Shown: in pieces, positions 25,521 to 36,982 of the stretch
Layout of the letters: each line of letters begins with the position of its first letter
How positions within the stretch are numbered: position 1 is the first letter of the stretch
From: Dromiciops gliroides
Lineage: Eukaryota > Chordata > Mammalia > Microbiotheria > Microbiotheriidae
Length of the DNA: 64,000 nucleotides
Assembly (NCBI RefSeq): GCF_019393635.1
Contig: NC_057862.1
Coordinates: forward strand, 679,628,814 to 679,692,813
Direction of reading: 5' to 3'
Notes under the pieces: model-generated
Told to the model about the DNA's origin: nothing
Databases searched by the model: none
The model's input: the letters and a program-made list of their open reading frames with translations, nothing else
Made by a program: the position numbers and the translations under genes

Positions 25521-25534
25521 GATGATAAATTGTA

Positions 25535-25645
25535 TGTATGTATGTGTATAGACATACATATACAACACATATAATATTCACACATTTATAAAGAGATGAT
25601 AAATTGTGTGTATATGTGTGTGTGTGTGTATATGTATATTTCCCA
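25535..25645. repeat. TG/TA-rich microsatellite
   Basis: Runs of tatgtatgtgtata, tacatatac and gtgtgtgtgtgtatatgtat. Confidence 0.8.
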
Positions 25646-25789
25646 TTCCTGGAATGGGGGACAGCCGTTGAAATGGGAGGTGGGCTATCATGTCTAAGGA
25701 ATGAGCCCAAGACTGTTTCTGGGCTCTCAAGGGGAGCCCAGTGTATAGACTGGACAGACTTTAAAAACTAAGCATTAGCTATAGAGTGT

Positions 25790-26245
25790 CTTGGACACCC
25801 GAGGCCTCTTTTTCCTTTTCAGTTTTTTGGATACTTGACCCCTTTCCATGTGCTTTACAATCCATTGAACACCGGACGTCTTCCTGTCCCTCGCACACGA
25901 TCCTCCATCTCTTGACTCTGCATTTTCAGTGACTGTGCCTCACACCTCATGCCCCACGCCTGTAAGGTTCTCTCTTCTTGTCTCTACCCCTTCGCTTCCC
26001 TGAAGACTCAGCTGAAAGTCCACCCTCTGCAGGAGGCCTTTCCTGGGCCTGCTCTCCCTCTGTCTTCCCCACCCCCACCCCCGCCATGACCTTCTCTCTA
26101 CTCTTGGTATATCTTGCATGCTTATGAATGTGAACTCCTTGAAGAAGGCATTATATGTTTTTCCTTTTCTTTATGTCTCCAGAGCTTAGCCCAGGGCCTG
26201 GAACATAGTCAGCATTTAACAGATGTTTCTTGATTGACTGGAAAA
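25790..26245 (+). repeat. L2-type LINE 3' end
   Basis: ctgcattttcagtgactgtg, aggaggcctttcctgggcct, gaactccttgaagaaggcat and cagggcctggaacatagtca followed by an L2-like tail. Confidence 0.8.
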
Positions 26246-27300
26246 CAATCATTTGGTATTTGATTTGACAAGTACTACTGGGGAAACTGAAATGCATTTG
26301 GTAGAGATTAGAATTAGACCAATCTCTTATACCATATTACGTAATAAACTCAGAATGATTAGAGAACTTGAATATAAAATGTCACAAGAAAATAGAATGG
26401 GGGCAGCTAGGTGGCACAGTGGATAAAGCACCGGCCTTGAATTCAGGAATACCTGAGTTCAAATCTGGCCTCAGACACTTGACACTTACTAGCTGTGTGA
26501 CCCTGGGCAAGTCACTTAACCCTCATTGCCCTGCAAAACAAAAAAACAAAAAACAAGAAAATAGAATGACATTCAGTACTTTCCACAGTTAGGGGTAGGA
26601 GGGAGAATTCTCAGCCACACAAGGGTTAGAAGCAATGATAAAAGAGAAATAGAAACTTTTATGTAAGCAAAATTTAAAAGCTCTTATGAGGATAAAATCA
26701 AAACAAGTCAAATGACCGAATCAGAAAATATTTACATCAAATATCACCAATAAATGTCTGATATCCAAAATATATGGGGAATTTCTGTAAATATAGAAGA
26801 CCTGGAGCCATTCTCAAAAAATAATCAGTCAAGGAATTTTCTAAAGAAAATTTGTGGAAAAAATGTTCCAAATCATTAATAGATAAATGCCAATAAAAAC
26901 TGCTGAGATTTCACCTCACTCCATGAAAAATGGCAGAAATGAAAAATGATAGAAATGGTTCATGTTGGAGGAGCTGCAGGAAGAAAGACTTCCAGGACCA
27001 CCGTTTGTTGGCAGAGCTGTGACGTGTTCCTGCTGTTTTCAATTTAATTTGCACGTGTACAGGACAGACGCAGCAACCGTCCCTTACCCTTTTACCCCGA
27101 AATCCCACTCCTAGGAATACATCATATAGACATCAAAGACAGAAACAGAGGTCCCTCTTTGTGGCAGCAAAAATAAGCTAAAACCAAAGAAGGTGCCCAT
27201 CCTTTAGGGAAAGACTGAAAAAACTATGGTCTGTTAACCTAATGGAAGGTTATTGCGCAGTAAGACAGAGCGATTCAGAGAAACACTGTTGTAGAGCACA
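26246..27300 (+). repeat. L1 3' end, interrupted by a SINE
   Basis: Decayed L1 ORF2 end and 3' region, with text such as aatgccaataaaaactgctg, ccactcctaggaatacatca and ctatggtctgttaacctaat. The SINE at 26400-26552 sits inside it. Confidence 0.7.
26400..26552 (+). repeat. WSINE1-type SINE nested in L1, perfect target duplication
   Basis: The 16-mer acaagaaaatagaatg is identical at 26384-26399 and 26553-26568. L1 text continues across the duplication, so the SINE is younger than the L1. Confidence 0.95.
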
Positions 27301-27309
27301 GTCAGCAGA

Positions 27310-28250
27310 ACCATTCAGGAAGCATGTGTAAGCACCTATTGTGTGCCAAGCACTGTGCCCAGCACTTCGGATTCAAAGGATAAAGCAGCCTCCGCCTTCT
27401 GGAGCTTGAAGTAGACTTTGGGAAAATCCACAAAAACAGGCACCTGAATTAGGCAGGACCAAGAAAGGCTTTCTGGAGAAGGCAGGTTTTATCCAGGCGT
27501 CAGAGATGAGGAGGGAGAGCGTTCTATTCCTGAAGCACAGCCTGGGAAGATGCTTGGAGTCACAAGACTGGGGGGGGGGGTCTTTTTCCAGGAACAGCAG
27601 GGACTGTCACTGGGTCCAAAAGTGCAAGGAGGGATGTGAGAAGATTGGCAAGAGGAGGAGAGGCGGGTTACTGGCGGCTTTGAATGCCAGAGGATTTTGT
27701 ATTTGCTCTTCAAGGGGTTAGGGAGCCAGTGGTACTGATTGAGTTGAGGGGTGAGGCAGCGACATGGTGAGACCTGCACTTTAGGAAAATCGTTTTGATA
27801 GATGAGTGGAGCATGGACCGGAGTGAGTTGAGACTTGTGGCAGGTAGACTAACCAGCAGGCTATTGCAGTGGTCCAGGATTGGGGTGATGGAGGCCTGCA
27901 TTAGGGGAGTGGCAATGTTAGAAAAGATGACATGTGTACATGCAAGAGATGTGAAGAAGGTGACATTGATGGGCCTTGACAACAGATGGGGCAGGGAGAG
28001 GAATAGTGAGAAGTCAACACCTAGGCTTCAACACTAGGTAACAGTAGTCATGCTCAGTAGTAATGGGGATGTTTGGAAGGGGGATTTGGGGCGAGGGAGT
28101 AACGAGTTCATTTTGGACATGTTAAATTTAAGATGTCCACAAGTCATCCAGTTTGAGATGTCTCCTAGGCAGGTGGAAGCCAGCAGAGAGGTTAGGGCTA
28201 AACAAGTAGGTCTGACAATCATCAGTTGAATATCCATGGATCACTGAGAA
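27310..28250 (-). repeat. L2/L3-type LINE 3' part, reverse orientation
   Basis: Starts with the reversed tail (cctattgtgtgccaagcact) and continues through ggctttgaatgccagaggat and ggctattgcagtggtccagg. The minus-strand translation contains HLKFNMSKMN, close to the HLKLNMSKT motif downstream of the L2 reverse transcriptase core. Confidence 0.8.
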
Positions 28251-28429
28251 TACTTAACACAGAAATTACCTCCTGGGTTTTACATTTAGACGTTTCTCTA
28301 AGGCCTCATTTCCTAACACAACCTAAAACCCAAATAGAGGAAAAAATTGGTTCGAACACAAGTTCACAGACTGTAAATAATGGAAACAGTTTACCCCTCT
28401 GAGAAACCATAGGCTCGTCCTTCCCTTTG

Positions 28430-28560
28430 GGTTATATAATCATGGAGGTGGAAGGGAGCTTAGAGGTGATCGAGTTAAACCCCCTCATTTTACAGATCAG
28501 GAAACTGAGGAACAGATGGTGGAGTCACTCGTGTGTGCAGTCATTCTCTGGCTTCAGATC
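28430..28560 (-). repeat. MIR-like fragment, reverse orientation
   Basis: ccccctcattttacagatca then ggaaactgaggaacagatgg. Confidence 0.6.
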
Positions 28561-29880
28561 TGGGACTCTCCCCTTCTCCCCTGCCTTCCTCCTAGTTAAT
28601 GCGATAAGCCTTTCATTATCATTTCCATCAGGTGAACGCTTGGGTCTTTGACATTCATAAATCAAATTCTGAGAACAGATTTCGTCCTTGTCAGGGTTAC
28701 GAGTGGCTGGAGAATGTTCTGCTCAACATGCCTGTAAAGGCCTTGGGATTCAGTGTACATTCACTATTAATGCTGATAGACTCTTTGTGAAAACTGGAAT
28801 GGGGGGAGGGGGCACAAGGAGGTGGAGACAAATGACAGAATCCTCAGCAACTCCCCTCGTCTGAGTGAGTGAGGGTGAGAATCCATGAGTGGGCCCAAGT
28901 TCTCTCTCCCTTCAATTTGGCTGAGCGTGGCCATTGTGGTCTTGTCCACAAGCTGGTTTGAAGAGCTCAGGTAAAATGAATGGGTCTGTGAAGAACTGAG
29001 CCTTAATGACATTTAAGAAGAGACTCCCCACTCCAAAACTGTAGTATTAAGGATTCAGCACCCCCTGAGGTATTTAATTCTGATCAGTCCTGGGCTTGAG
29101 ATGATTTTTTAAAAAAAGACTGGGTGTCCCTAATCACTCAGGCTATAAATTTCTTAAGTAACCTGGTGGCCTCCATTCCTGGGCCTTCACTGTATTAATG
29201 CTGAGCAATGTGGACACTTGGTCGTCATTGCCCTTTGCACATCAGAACTCTGACCTCAAGACTTTGTTCATCCTCTAAGCCATGTTCCCTGTTCCTAGTT
29301 CTCGATTGTGTGATACTCAATTCTGAGGTTAGAATTCCTGCCTCAGGGAAGTGACAGATCAAAGGAGACGGCTCACAATTGAGGGCTCCTTGCTTTGGCT
29401 TCCCTGTGAGCCAGTACAGCCTATACCTTCTCCCAAGATAAAGACAGATCATTTTAATTGTAAAGAAAATTGACATCCAGTGAGCAGACCAGAATTATTA
29501 AAGAGGGTGGGGATAAAGGGGATGAGAAGAAACTAGATCTGGGAATATTCCGCAGCATCTCTTGAGAGATCCTGACTTTACCGGATCCACTCCCTAAGTT
29601 ATCCATCTGCAAACAAGCTGGCGTCCTCCAACAGAGTTGACTGGTCTGTCATAATTCTGTTTTTGCAGCTTGTGAATTTATGTAGAATAGACAGAGATCC
29701 TGCAATGTATACACAGTCCAATGAGCCAATAGTCACAAAACTATAAGTAGGAAGCCTTGTGATTAGCAGCGATTGGAGTGTTGTGCAGGACTGATAGAAG
29801 ACATCTGAGATGGGCAAGAATGGAAAGAAAGGAGCATTTGACCCTTTCAGTCCTTGAGAAGGGAGAGCCCATTTATGATT
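28561..29880. other. Intergenic, unassigned
   Basis: No exon, domain or repeat I can name. Confidence 0.4.
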
Positions 29881-29897
29881 GAATGACTGCCATTTTA

Positions 29898-30072
29898 GGG
29901 GCCACTAGGTGGCGCAGTGGATAAAGCACCGGCCCTGGATTCAGGAGTACCTGAGTTCAAATCCAGCCTCAGACACTTGACATACTAGCTGTATGACCCT
30001 GAGCAAGTCACTTAACCCTCATTGCCCCGCAAAAATAAATAAACAGATAGATAAATCACTAAATGAAAGAGG
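29898..30072 (+). repeat. WSINE1-type SINE with perfect 17-base target duplication
   Basis: gaatgactgccatttta is identical at 29881-29897 and 30073-30089. The full copy includes an A-rich tail with ataaataaacagatagataa. Confidence 0.95.
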
Positions 30073-30089
30073 GAATGACTGCCATTTTA

Positions 30090-31305
30090 TAAAAGGCATG
30101 TAATGGGTGTAAGAGATGGCCCCTGTCTTTTATTGTTTACTTCCAGGCCAACTTTGGTTTGTCCATGGTCTGACACAGGTAGAGTTGCCTTTCTTCCTCC
30201 CCCCCTTTTTTTTTTTGAGGCAACTGGAAAGTCAGTCTAGAGGGTCAACAGTGACATGAAGTCTCGCTGAGAGGCAGCCTTCCGGCTGGAGTGGCAGAAA
30301 AAAAAAAAGAATAAAGAAAAAAGTGACTGGTGATGGGAGGGGGGAAAAAAGAGGAAAAGAAAACATGAACTGCACAGAGACCCAAAGTGGCTATGGGACC
30401 CCCTCACCACTGCCTCTCCAGGTCCTGAGAAAAATGAGCAAATGTCTACATGAGACAGAGGGGCTTTAAACAGTCCCATAGTGGCCTTCCCTACCTCCCT
30501 GCTGTGACCGAAGCTGGTTGGGTCTCTCATTGTGTTAAAGATGCAGGGGGAAACTCAAGAGCAACCCCCCTGCCTCTGGTCCCTTCAAGAGTGGGGTGTG
30601 ATAACCTTGGGAAATGGGTGGTGACAGTGTTTCCTGCTTCATTTAATTCCCCATGATCAACGCTGAATTCCAAATTTAAAGTACATGTCCATTCTTTGCT
30701 GTCTCATCACCTGTGTTTCATTCTGGCTTGGGCAGAGAGTCCTTGGAATTAAGCACTTCTGAGCTATGCATTGTACCTCATGTTTACCCCGAGTGCCATG
30801 GAATCGGGAGTGGTCGATAGGTGTACCTAACTCCAAATGCACGTGGCCTTTGATCTCTGCTCCTTCAGGAAAGTGCCTAGACCCTGAGATAGAGTTGAGA
30901 GATTCCCCCAAATCCACAATCTTGATTCTGTAACTCAGAATCAAATCAATGGCACTCCCCTGTACCCTGGAGGAGAAAAGCATCACATGAGGGGAAGTAG
31001 ATAATGTGGATCTTTGTTCAAAATACCCAAACTTCAAGGTTTACTTCAGAGGCAGAAAAGACAGAGGTCTACAGGCTGGATCTGTGCCAGATGGAGAATG
31101 AACACTGATATTGTGGTTTAACAGAGAAAGTCTGGCAACTCCCGGCCTGAAGTGGGGGAGGGGATCTCAGGAAATAGATGCCGATCATCTGAGTTATCTG
31201 TTCTCACAGAGTGAACATAGTCCTGAACCCCTTCTCTCTCTAGAATGCTTTGTTTCAGGGCCCAGGAGCCCTGTTCTTGGACAAATGTATGAGAATACAC
31301 GCGAC
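30090..31305. other. Intergenic, unassigned; one minus-strand open frame
   Basis: A 126-codon frame on the minus strand (30657-31037) has no domain I recognise and no splice or promoter context. I do not call it a gene. Confidence 0.35.
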
Positions 31306-31309
31306 TTTT

Positions 31310-31870
31310 ACCTACCTTTAATCCATGTTCTACTTAGCCCTCAAGATAAGCTTGCTAACCTGCATCTAACTGGGTCACTCCCTATAATAAACTCTGTGGC
31401 TCCCTATTATCTTGGGAACCTAATGTAAAGTCCTCTGACATTTAAGCCCCCTCCCATCTTTCCAGTCTTCTTACACCTTATTATACCCCCACCATGAGGT
31501 CCCATGACATCGTCCTTTGCTCTCCTCACACAGGACACCCCAGGGGCTGACTCTGGGCATTTTCACTGGCTGCTTCCCCCCCCCCCCCCACACACACACA
31601 CACATACACTCTGGAATGCTTTCCCCTCCTAGTCTCCATTTCCGGGCTCCCACCTCCAGGAAGCTTCTCCTGCTGCCCCTTGATGCTAGGGCCTTCCCTC
31701 CGTGGATCGCCTCCCATTCACATATCCCTATACACCGTCTATATCTTGTCTGTACGGCACTGCCCACTTGTAGCCTCCCCCATTAGACTGTGAGCTCCGG
31801 GAGGGCTTTCTTGGTGTCTCCGGCGCCAAGCACGGTGTCTGGCACACAGTGGCGCGTAATCCTGAATGTA
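31310..31870 (+). repeat. L2-type LINE 3' end
   Basis: gtggctccctattatcttgg, ttccagtcttcttacacctt, gggcattttcactggctgct, ttagactgtgagctccggga and a tail near gtgtctggcacacagtggcg are classic L2 3' text. A C run and (CA)n lie inside (about 31577-31605). It directly abuts the CpG island of gene 2. Confidence 0.85.
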
Positions 31871-31980
31871 ATGGCAGGGAATCGAGGCCATGGATTAGTC
31901 CAGGCTGGGAAGCGCGGCTCCGAACCCCAAGGTGAAGTGTCGGAGCCTGCTGGGACAGGTGGAGGCGGAGGCTGCCTAGC

Positions 31981-31995
31981 GGTTGCCATGGAGAC
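31981..31995 (+). promoter_or_regulatory. RFX X-box-like site
   Basis: ggttgccatggagac matches the X-box half-site GTTGCC with an imperfect inverted half. Copy C in the first island reads GGTTACCATGGAGAC on its minus strand, one base different. Confidence 0.5.
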
Positions 31996-32205
31996 AGACG
32001 CCCAAACGGGCGGGCAGGAAGGCAGGGAAAGGGGGGAGAAGGGAACCGACGAGAGCGCGTGGCCTATGATTGGTGAAAATGCATGCCGTGTCCCGCCCCC
32101 TCCCCAGCCGAGGACCGCTTGGCAGGCGACGAGAGCCGTGGGAACCTAGAGGAAAGGGGCAGAGCCTCGAGGGCCTTTCGTGATTGGGCGGCCGCGTACC
32201 CCGTG

Positions 32206-32225
32206 GCTTTCTGGGAATCGTAGTT
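32206..32225 (-). promoter_or_regulatory. ZNF143/SBS-like site
   Basis: On the minus strand this reads AACTACGATTCCCAGAAAGC, close to the ZNF143 consensus ACTACAATTCCCAGMAKGC. It is the strongest of the three such sites seen. Confidence 0.6.
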
Positions 32226-32600
32226 GTGCGAACCCGCCTGCGGCAGTTGAGGCTGAGGTTGCGCGCGCAGCCCCGCCCCCGCTCCTGGCTGCAGTTCAGG
32301 TGTGTTACGGCTCGGAACCCGGTCTCACCTCCCGGTCCTCGTCGGTACGGCCGGCCGCGGTCTGGGGGAGAGGGGAAGAGGGACCCTCCGGGATGGAGGG
32401 GAGGGAGACCCTCCGGGATGGGAGGATGGGCGGCCTGTCGTGATGGAGGGGAGGGACCCTCAGGGATGTGGGGGAGAAGCGGCCCTTTGGCTGTTGGGTC
32501 CTGGGGGAGGGGGAGGACGCGGCGGGGGGGGGGGGGAAGGGCCGCCCTTCTGGAAGGGGGTCTCTGGGGGGGCCTCAAGAATGGGGCCTTGAGACAGGGG

Positions 32601-34046
32601 GTCTTAAGGACCACCCCTTCCCCTGATACACGGGAGGATTTCAGGCTAGGACAGGGGTCTCAGGGAGCAGGGCCACGGTTCCCCTTGGGGGATCATAGGG
32701 CTTGAAAGACATGGGAGATCACCTTAGTTTTTACAGGTGTGGAGAGATGAAGCGACTTAGCAGAACTCAGGCCCTCTGACCATCAATCCAGGCAAAGGCC
32801 TAGTCCATAGTAAAGACCCCCCTCCCATACCCCTTTCCTGAATCATTGAGCTGAGCCCCAGCGCCCCCCCCCCCACACACACACACTTGGAAGAAGAGCC
32901 TAAGGACCTGCCTGGGTTTGGACCCCTGCCTTGGCCCTTCCTAGGGGTGTGACACACATAGAGACCCACCTCGCCCCCTGCCCTTCCACGTCCTCATATG
33001 TAAACTGGACGATGCTCTTGGCAAACCCTAGAGGAACAGAGCAATGGGAGCTTCTGGCTTGAATTCGCAGCCAGTGAATTCCACCCCTTTCCTGGTGATC
33101 CACGGACAGCTCAAAGATTCTTCAGTAAGAGAAATAGGCTCGGCATCGTGCCTGACATTTCCCCCTCTGGCGTGGTGGGCCTGGTGTAGGGTCTGGCCCT
33201 GGAAGCTGCCCTGAGGTGTTGTCTAGTGAGGCCTCCAGAGGCTAGGTGGCTGAGCTGGGCTAGAGCCCAGGCCACCTGCTGGAAGCTCCTCCCGCCAGAC
33301 TCCTGACACACAGACAAGATGATCCGGGTGGGTTAGGAAGTAGGTAGACTCTGGACTTCACGTGCAGAAAACAAAGGGGTGACTTCATCTGGGAACTACA
33401 GGAACCACATTGTCTACTCTTGTACAACAATTGTGGCCCAGAAATGGCTCCTTTTTCTTGATTATAATAAAGAAGTGTTTCAGATCATAATAGTTCAGAA
33501 CTCTATGTCCTTTTCATGTTGTCAGTCAAGAAACTGAGAGTCCTCAGGACTCGGGGACTTGCCTGCAGTCAGGGTTCAGGCACAGGCCTCCTCCCCATGA
33601 CCTATATAGCGTAAACAGTTTCTTTCCCAAGTGTTGGGGAAGGAGGGGACTTGAGGCTCAGCAAGCCAGGGTAGATTGTTTACGTTTGGGACTTAAGGCA
33701 TTGCTTTCCCATCAGTTTCAGTCCCCTCACAGTTCACTTTCTGGTCCCCAAAGGGGAGAGCAGATGACCTTGGCAGTCCATATCTCTTCATCTCTTTCTG
33801 TTTGAGCAAACTTTGTGTGGTGTCCATGTGGGCAGACACTGTGTATGTGTGCGTGCGCGCGCACGTTGGGGCCACTTGGAAGCCACTGCGTTTTGTTTAG
33901 CAGCTGGGCAGAGATGTGTCTTGGGGCCGACTTTTTGCCCATTTGTGTATCTGAGTGCCTCGGCAATTTCTCCAGAACCTTGGGATGAGGCTGTGGCCAG
34001 AATTACTGGCTACTTTTTGCTGACTTCTAAACATCTTTCCCCACAG
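32601..34046. other. Intron 1 of SCAN/KRAB zinc-finger gene
   Basis: No coding exon. A C run with (AC)n lies at 32863-32885, a MIR-like remnant at about 33500-33610 and a short GT/GC tract at 33841-33865. Confidence 0.45.
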
Positions 34047-34170
34047 CAATGTTTAGTAGAGTATACGGGCGCTCAGCCTGAGTCTGACGGGAATGGGCCC
34101 CCCGGTGGGGAGAAAACTTTGAAAGAGAGTAAAGGACCCGGCCAGAAAGAGTCTGTCCCTGTGGGAAGTG
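34047..34170 (+). other. 5' UTR part of the SCAN exon, with two short uORFs
   Basis: The acceptor tttccccacag ends at 34046. The leader contains two ATGs, each followed by a stop before the main start: 34049-34081 (10 codons) and 34093-34122 (9 codons). Confidence 0.7.
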
Positions 34171-34537
34171 ATGGCTGTGGCTGTCCTGGAGCCCCAACTC
34201 CTTTCCCTGCACACACCAGATGCCCCTGGGAAGCAAGAGAGCGTGCTGGTTGAGGAGCCCTCGGACCCTGAAACTTCTCGGCAGCATTTCAGGCAGTTTC
34301 AGTACCCAGATGTGGCCGGGCCCCGCCAGGCCCTGAGCCGGCTCCGAGCACTCTGCCTGCAGTGGCTGAGGCCAGAGATTCATACGAAGCAGCAGATCCT
34401 GGAGCTCTTGGTGCTGGAGCAGTTCCTCACCGTCCTGCCCAGAGACATCCAGGCTTGGGTGAAGGCACAGCATCCAGACAACAGCGAGGAGGTTGTGACC
34501 CTGGTGGAGAACTTGCCTCATGTGCTTGAGGCAGGAG
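34171..34537 (+). CDS. SCAN/KRAB zinc-finger gene, SCAN exon
   Basis: Starts [14 protein letters not shown] with a good context (G at -3 and +4) and ends in phase 1 at a gtgagt donor. Residues 32-120 form a complete SCAN domain: [54 protein letters not shown] and [10 protein letters not shown] are all conserved. SCAN domains form homo- and heterodimers with other SCAN proteins and derive from a retroelement Gag capsid domain. They are found only in vertebrates, usually at the N-terminus of C2H2 zinc-finger proteins, as here. The five-exon model gives a 493-residue protein. The exact ZSCAN/ZKSCAN family member was not identified. Confidence 0.95.
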
Positions 34538-35705
34538 GTGAGTGTTAAGGAAGCGTGGGCCGGACAGGGGAGAGTGAATGAAGAAAGGAGGAATATTTCC
34601 TGCCGGCAGGGAGGCCAGCAGCTGACCGTGGTATCTGGAAGCCCAGCGTGGGCCCAATCCTCGAACCTTTGGTATGCACAGCAACACATGGTCTGGATGA
34701 GTGGGAGAGACTCTCTTCCTCATGAGGCCCTCTATGGCTCTGGAGCTAGGCTAGACATGGCTGAATCACTACCTACCCTTCCTTCGTGTAACCCCAGAGA
34801 AGGGCTCCTTGCAGAAGCACTGCTGTCTGCCATCCCACCTGTGAATAGGTGCTCTGCTAAGTGGCTGTGACCAGATGTTATATTTATAAACTGTTTCATT
34901 TTCCTCCCCAGAGTCCTAGGAAATAGGTTGTCTTTGGTTGTGCCCTTTTTATAGCTAAGGACCCTGAGGCACTAAACACTACAAGTGCTCAAGGTCACGT
35001 AGCTCCTGACTCATTCAGGATTAGCAGCCAGGGTCCCGATTCCCGAACCATCCACCAAATCTTATTGTGCCACTGTTACTGAAGTCTTGTGAGCATATAC
35101 GCTTGTTTTCTCTAAACTTTACATATTTATTCAATCCTTATTTTGCAGATTAATAAAAGGACTTGGCCCAGAAAAGATTCTTTGGTTACATGAAAGTGAC
35201 TGCAACACAGAAGGGTGCAGCATGTTATATTGACTCAGTAGTCAGGAGACGTCCAGGTGTGACTCTTGCCCCAGGTCCTTGCTGGGTCTGTGACCACAGT
35301 CAAGTCCCTTAACTCAGTTATCTGTGCCTCAGTTTCTTCATCTTGACAGTACAAATCATAATCTCACGCAAATACCATGAGGATCAAATAAGATAGTATA
35401 TGTAAAAGCCATCTCTCACTTTAAAATGCTCTACAGATGGCCAGCTCTTATTAATAGAGGTCCCCCGGCCCTGGCTCTTAGCCAGAGATCATTGCTTTGA
35501 AACCTGTTAAGACCACAGGGAAAGAACTGGGACCCAGGAAAGCAATAGGGAGAGTGCTAGGAGAAGATGGAGCTGCTTTTATGGTCTTAGTAATTTTCAA
35601 TGTGTAGAAAGTGGAGGAATGACACCAGATGAGTGTGAGGGGATTTCTGGCCCTGAGAATTTGGACAGGATGGGGCTTCTTCACAGCTCCTTCTCTCTCC
35701 CTCAG
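34538..35705. other. Intron with two MIR elements
   Basis: A reversed MIR at about 34880-35060 (ctcaaggtcacgtagctcct) and a + strand MIR at about 35220-35455 (tcaagtcccttaactcagtt, atgaggatcaaataagatag). Otherwise unassigned. Confidence 0.65.
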
Positions 35706-35794
35706 CTCAGCCTCCTCGTGGCTTGGGCCTTTCCCACCAAGGGAGCACGGAAGATGAAGAAAAGCCCAGTGTCCTCTTGCACACCAGTTGTCAG
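35706..35794 (+). CDS. SCAN/KRAB zinc-finger gene, linker exon
   Basis: An 89-base exon between a tctccctcag acceptor and a gtgagt donor. It enters in phase 1 and leaves in phase 0, encoding residues 123-152. The sequence is low in hydrophobic residues (AQPPRGLGLSHQGSTEDEE) and has no domain. A short linker exon after the SCAN exon is usual in this family. Placement rests on splice sites and on the phase matching both neighbours. Confidence 0.8.
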
Positions 35795-36912
35795 GTGAGT
35801 TTTAGTTGCCTCACTCCCTGTCCCACATTGTCCCTTCCATGCCTGTTCCTTTCCATCACCTCTAGGTGCTCTGCCTAGCTATATCTCCAGCCAGGGGAGT
35901 CGGTTAGAGCCCCAGGGAGGAGTGGAGTGAAGAGCTCTCCCCTGCTCGTTGAGCCACCAACAGCTAAATGATCACCATGTGATTGCTGACCCACGTTCTG
36001 GCCTTTGTGCCTGAATGAGTCTGCCCAGAAACGGGCCCTGGGCACTGCCACTAACAAGGACTCAGGGAAGACATGATTTGTCCTCCCCATAGTCGCTTGA
36101 AAGGCCAGATTCCGGAACCCGGCAGTTTAACTGCCACCAGCGCCAGATGGATGATGCAACACAAACTCTTTTAAAAAAACATTTGGATTTTTATTGTTTT
36201 TTCTTTTCAAATGTTTTAATTGATGCTTTTTGTATCATATCTCATTTCTGAATATATCCCTTCCTTCCTCCATCCAGAGAGCCTTTAAGTGGCACATTAA
36301 AGAGGGGAAAATGTCTATGTTAGCAAACCCAAGGTCCACATGGGCTGCTTCTGACAGTTCGTGCAACGTTCCTCATCCACAGTTCTCCCCACCCACCTCC
36401 ACAACCCTCAGAACACATGTGTGCACGAGCGCGCGCATGCGCGCGCGCACACACACACACACACACTCACGTACATGCACACAGAGTGAAGAAAGGGGGC
36501 TGTATTTTCTTAGGTCTACTTGGGAGCCCAGCTCAGTAAAACCATTCCACATTGTTCAGTTTTGCCTAATTTCTGTTTATTATGATTTCTGTCTACATTT
36601 TTGTGGCCATGTCTATTGTTCTTGAAGCCCGTCAGGCCTGCATCAGCCTCCTTTTTTTGGTGGGAACAGTGGAATTTAAACCCTTCACCATCATCCCTCC
36701 CAAAGAAATAGAAGGTTCCATGTCTATTCACTTCTTGTGCTGCCGTGGAGGCTGGTCTGGTCCCCAGTTACAGTTCTGGCCGCCTGAGCCCTGGTCCTAG
36801 TCTCAGGACTTCAGGGTCAGCATAGGGCATCACACCGTATCTCCTCGGTACTTCCCCACTCTTGTGAATAGAAAGCCCTCGAGTGGGCATCTGACAGGAT
36901 TATTCCCCCTAG
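35795..36912. other. Intron with L1-like sequence and (CA)n
   Basis: Text at 36180-36420 and 36540-36760 (such as gctttttgtatcatatctca and tgaatatatcccttccttcc) resembles the reversed 3' end of marsupial L1. An alternating GC/CA tract lies at 36424-36470. Confidence 0.45.
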
Positions 36913-36982
36913 GTGGAATGGGAGCAGACAGACACGTGCAAGGATACAAAGCCAGAGAAGTGTTGGAACCTCGTGTCAGTGG
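36913..36982 (+). CDS. SCAN/KRAB zinc-finger gene, shortened KRAB-A-like exon
   Basis: A 70-base exon (ccccctag acceptor, gtaaga donor), phase 0 in and phase 1 out, exactly the phases of a normal 127-base KRAB-A exon but 57 bases (19 codons) shorter. It encodes residues 153-175. VEWEQTDTCKDT matches the EW-containing middle of KRAB-A weakly and CWNLVSVG matches the end (NYRNLVSLG). The N-terminal VTF.DV part is gone and the MLE core is not recognisable, so TRIM28 binding is doubtful. Its position just before a KRAB-B-like exon supports descent from KRAB-A. Confidence 0.7.

Larger units (their letters stand above)
31871..32600 (+). promoter_or_regulatory. CpG island promoter of SCAN/KRAB zinc-finger gene
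   Basis: A dense CpG region with an X-box-like site, two inverted CCAAT boxes (tgattgg at 32068-32074 and attggg near 32183), a ZNF143-like site and no TATA box. The likely untranslated first exon lies within about 32210-32350. Possible donors are gtgtgt after ttcag near 32299 and gtacgg after cctcgtcg near 32343; neither can be chosen without transcript data. Long open frames on both strands here are GC-content artefacts. Confidence 0.75.

Noticed and set aside
31976..32705. 212-codon minus-strand and 173-codon plus-strand frames in the second CpG island
   Set aside because: High GC content removes stop codons; there is no domain, and the frames overlap on both strands. The island is a promoter.
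34168..34170. GTG directly before the SCAN-gene ATG as a start codon
   Set aside because: A nuclear vertebrate gene would use the ATG at 34171, which has a good context.
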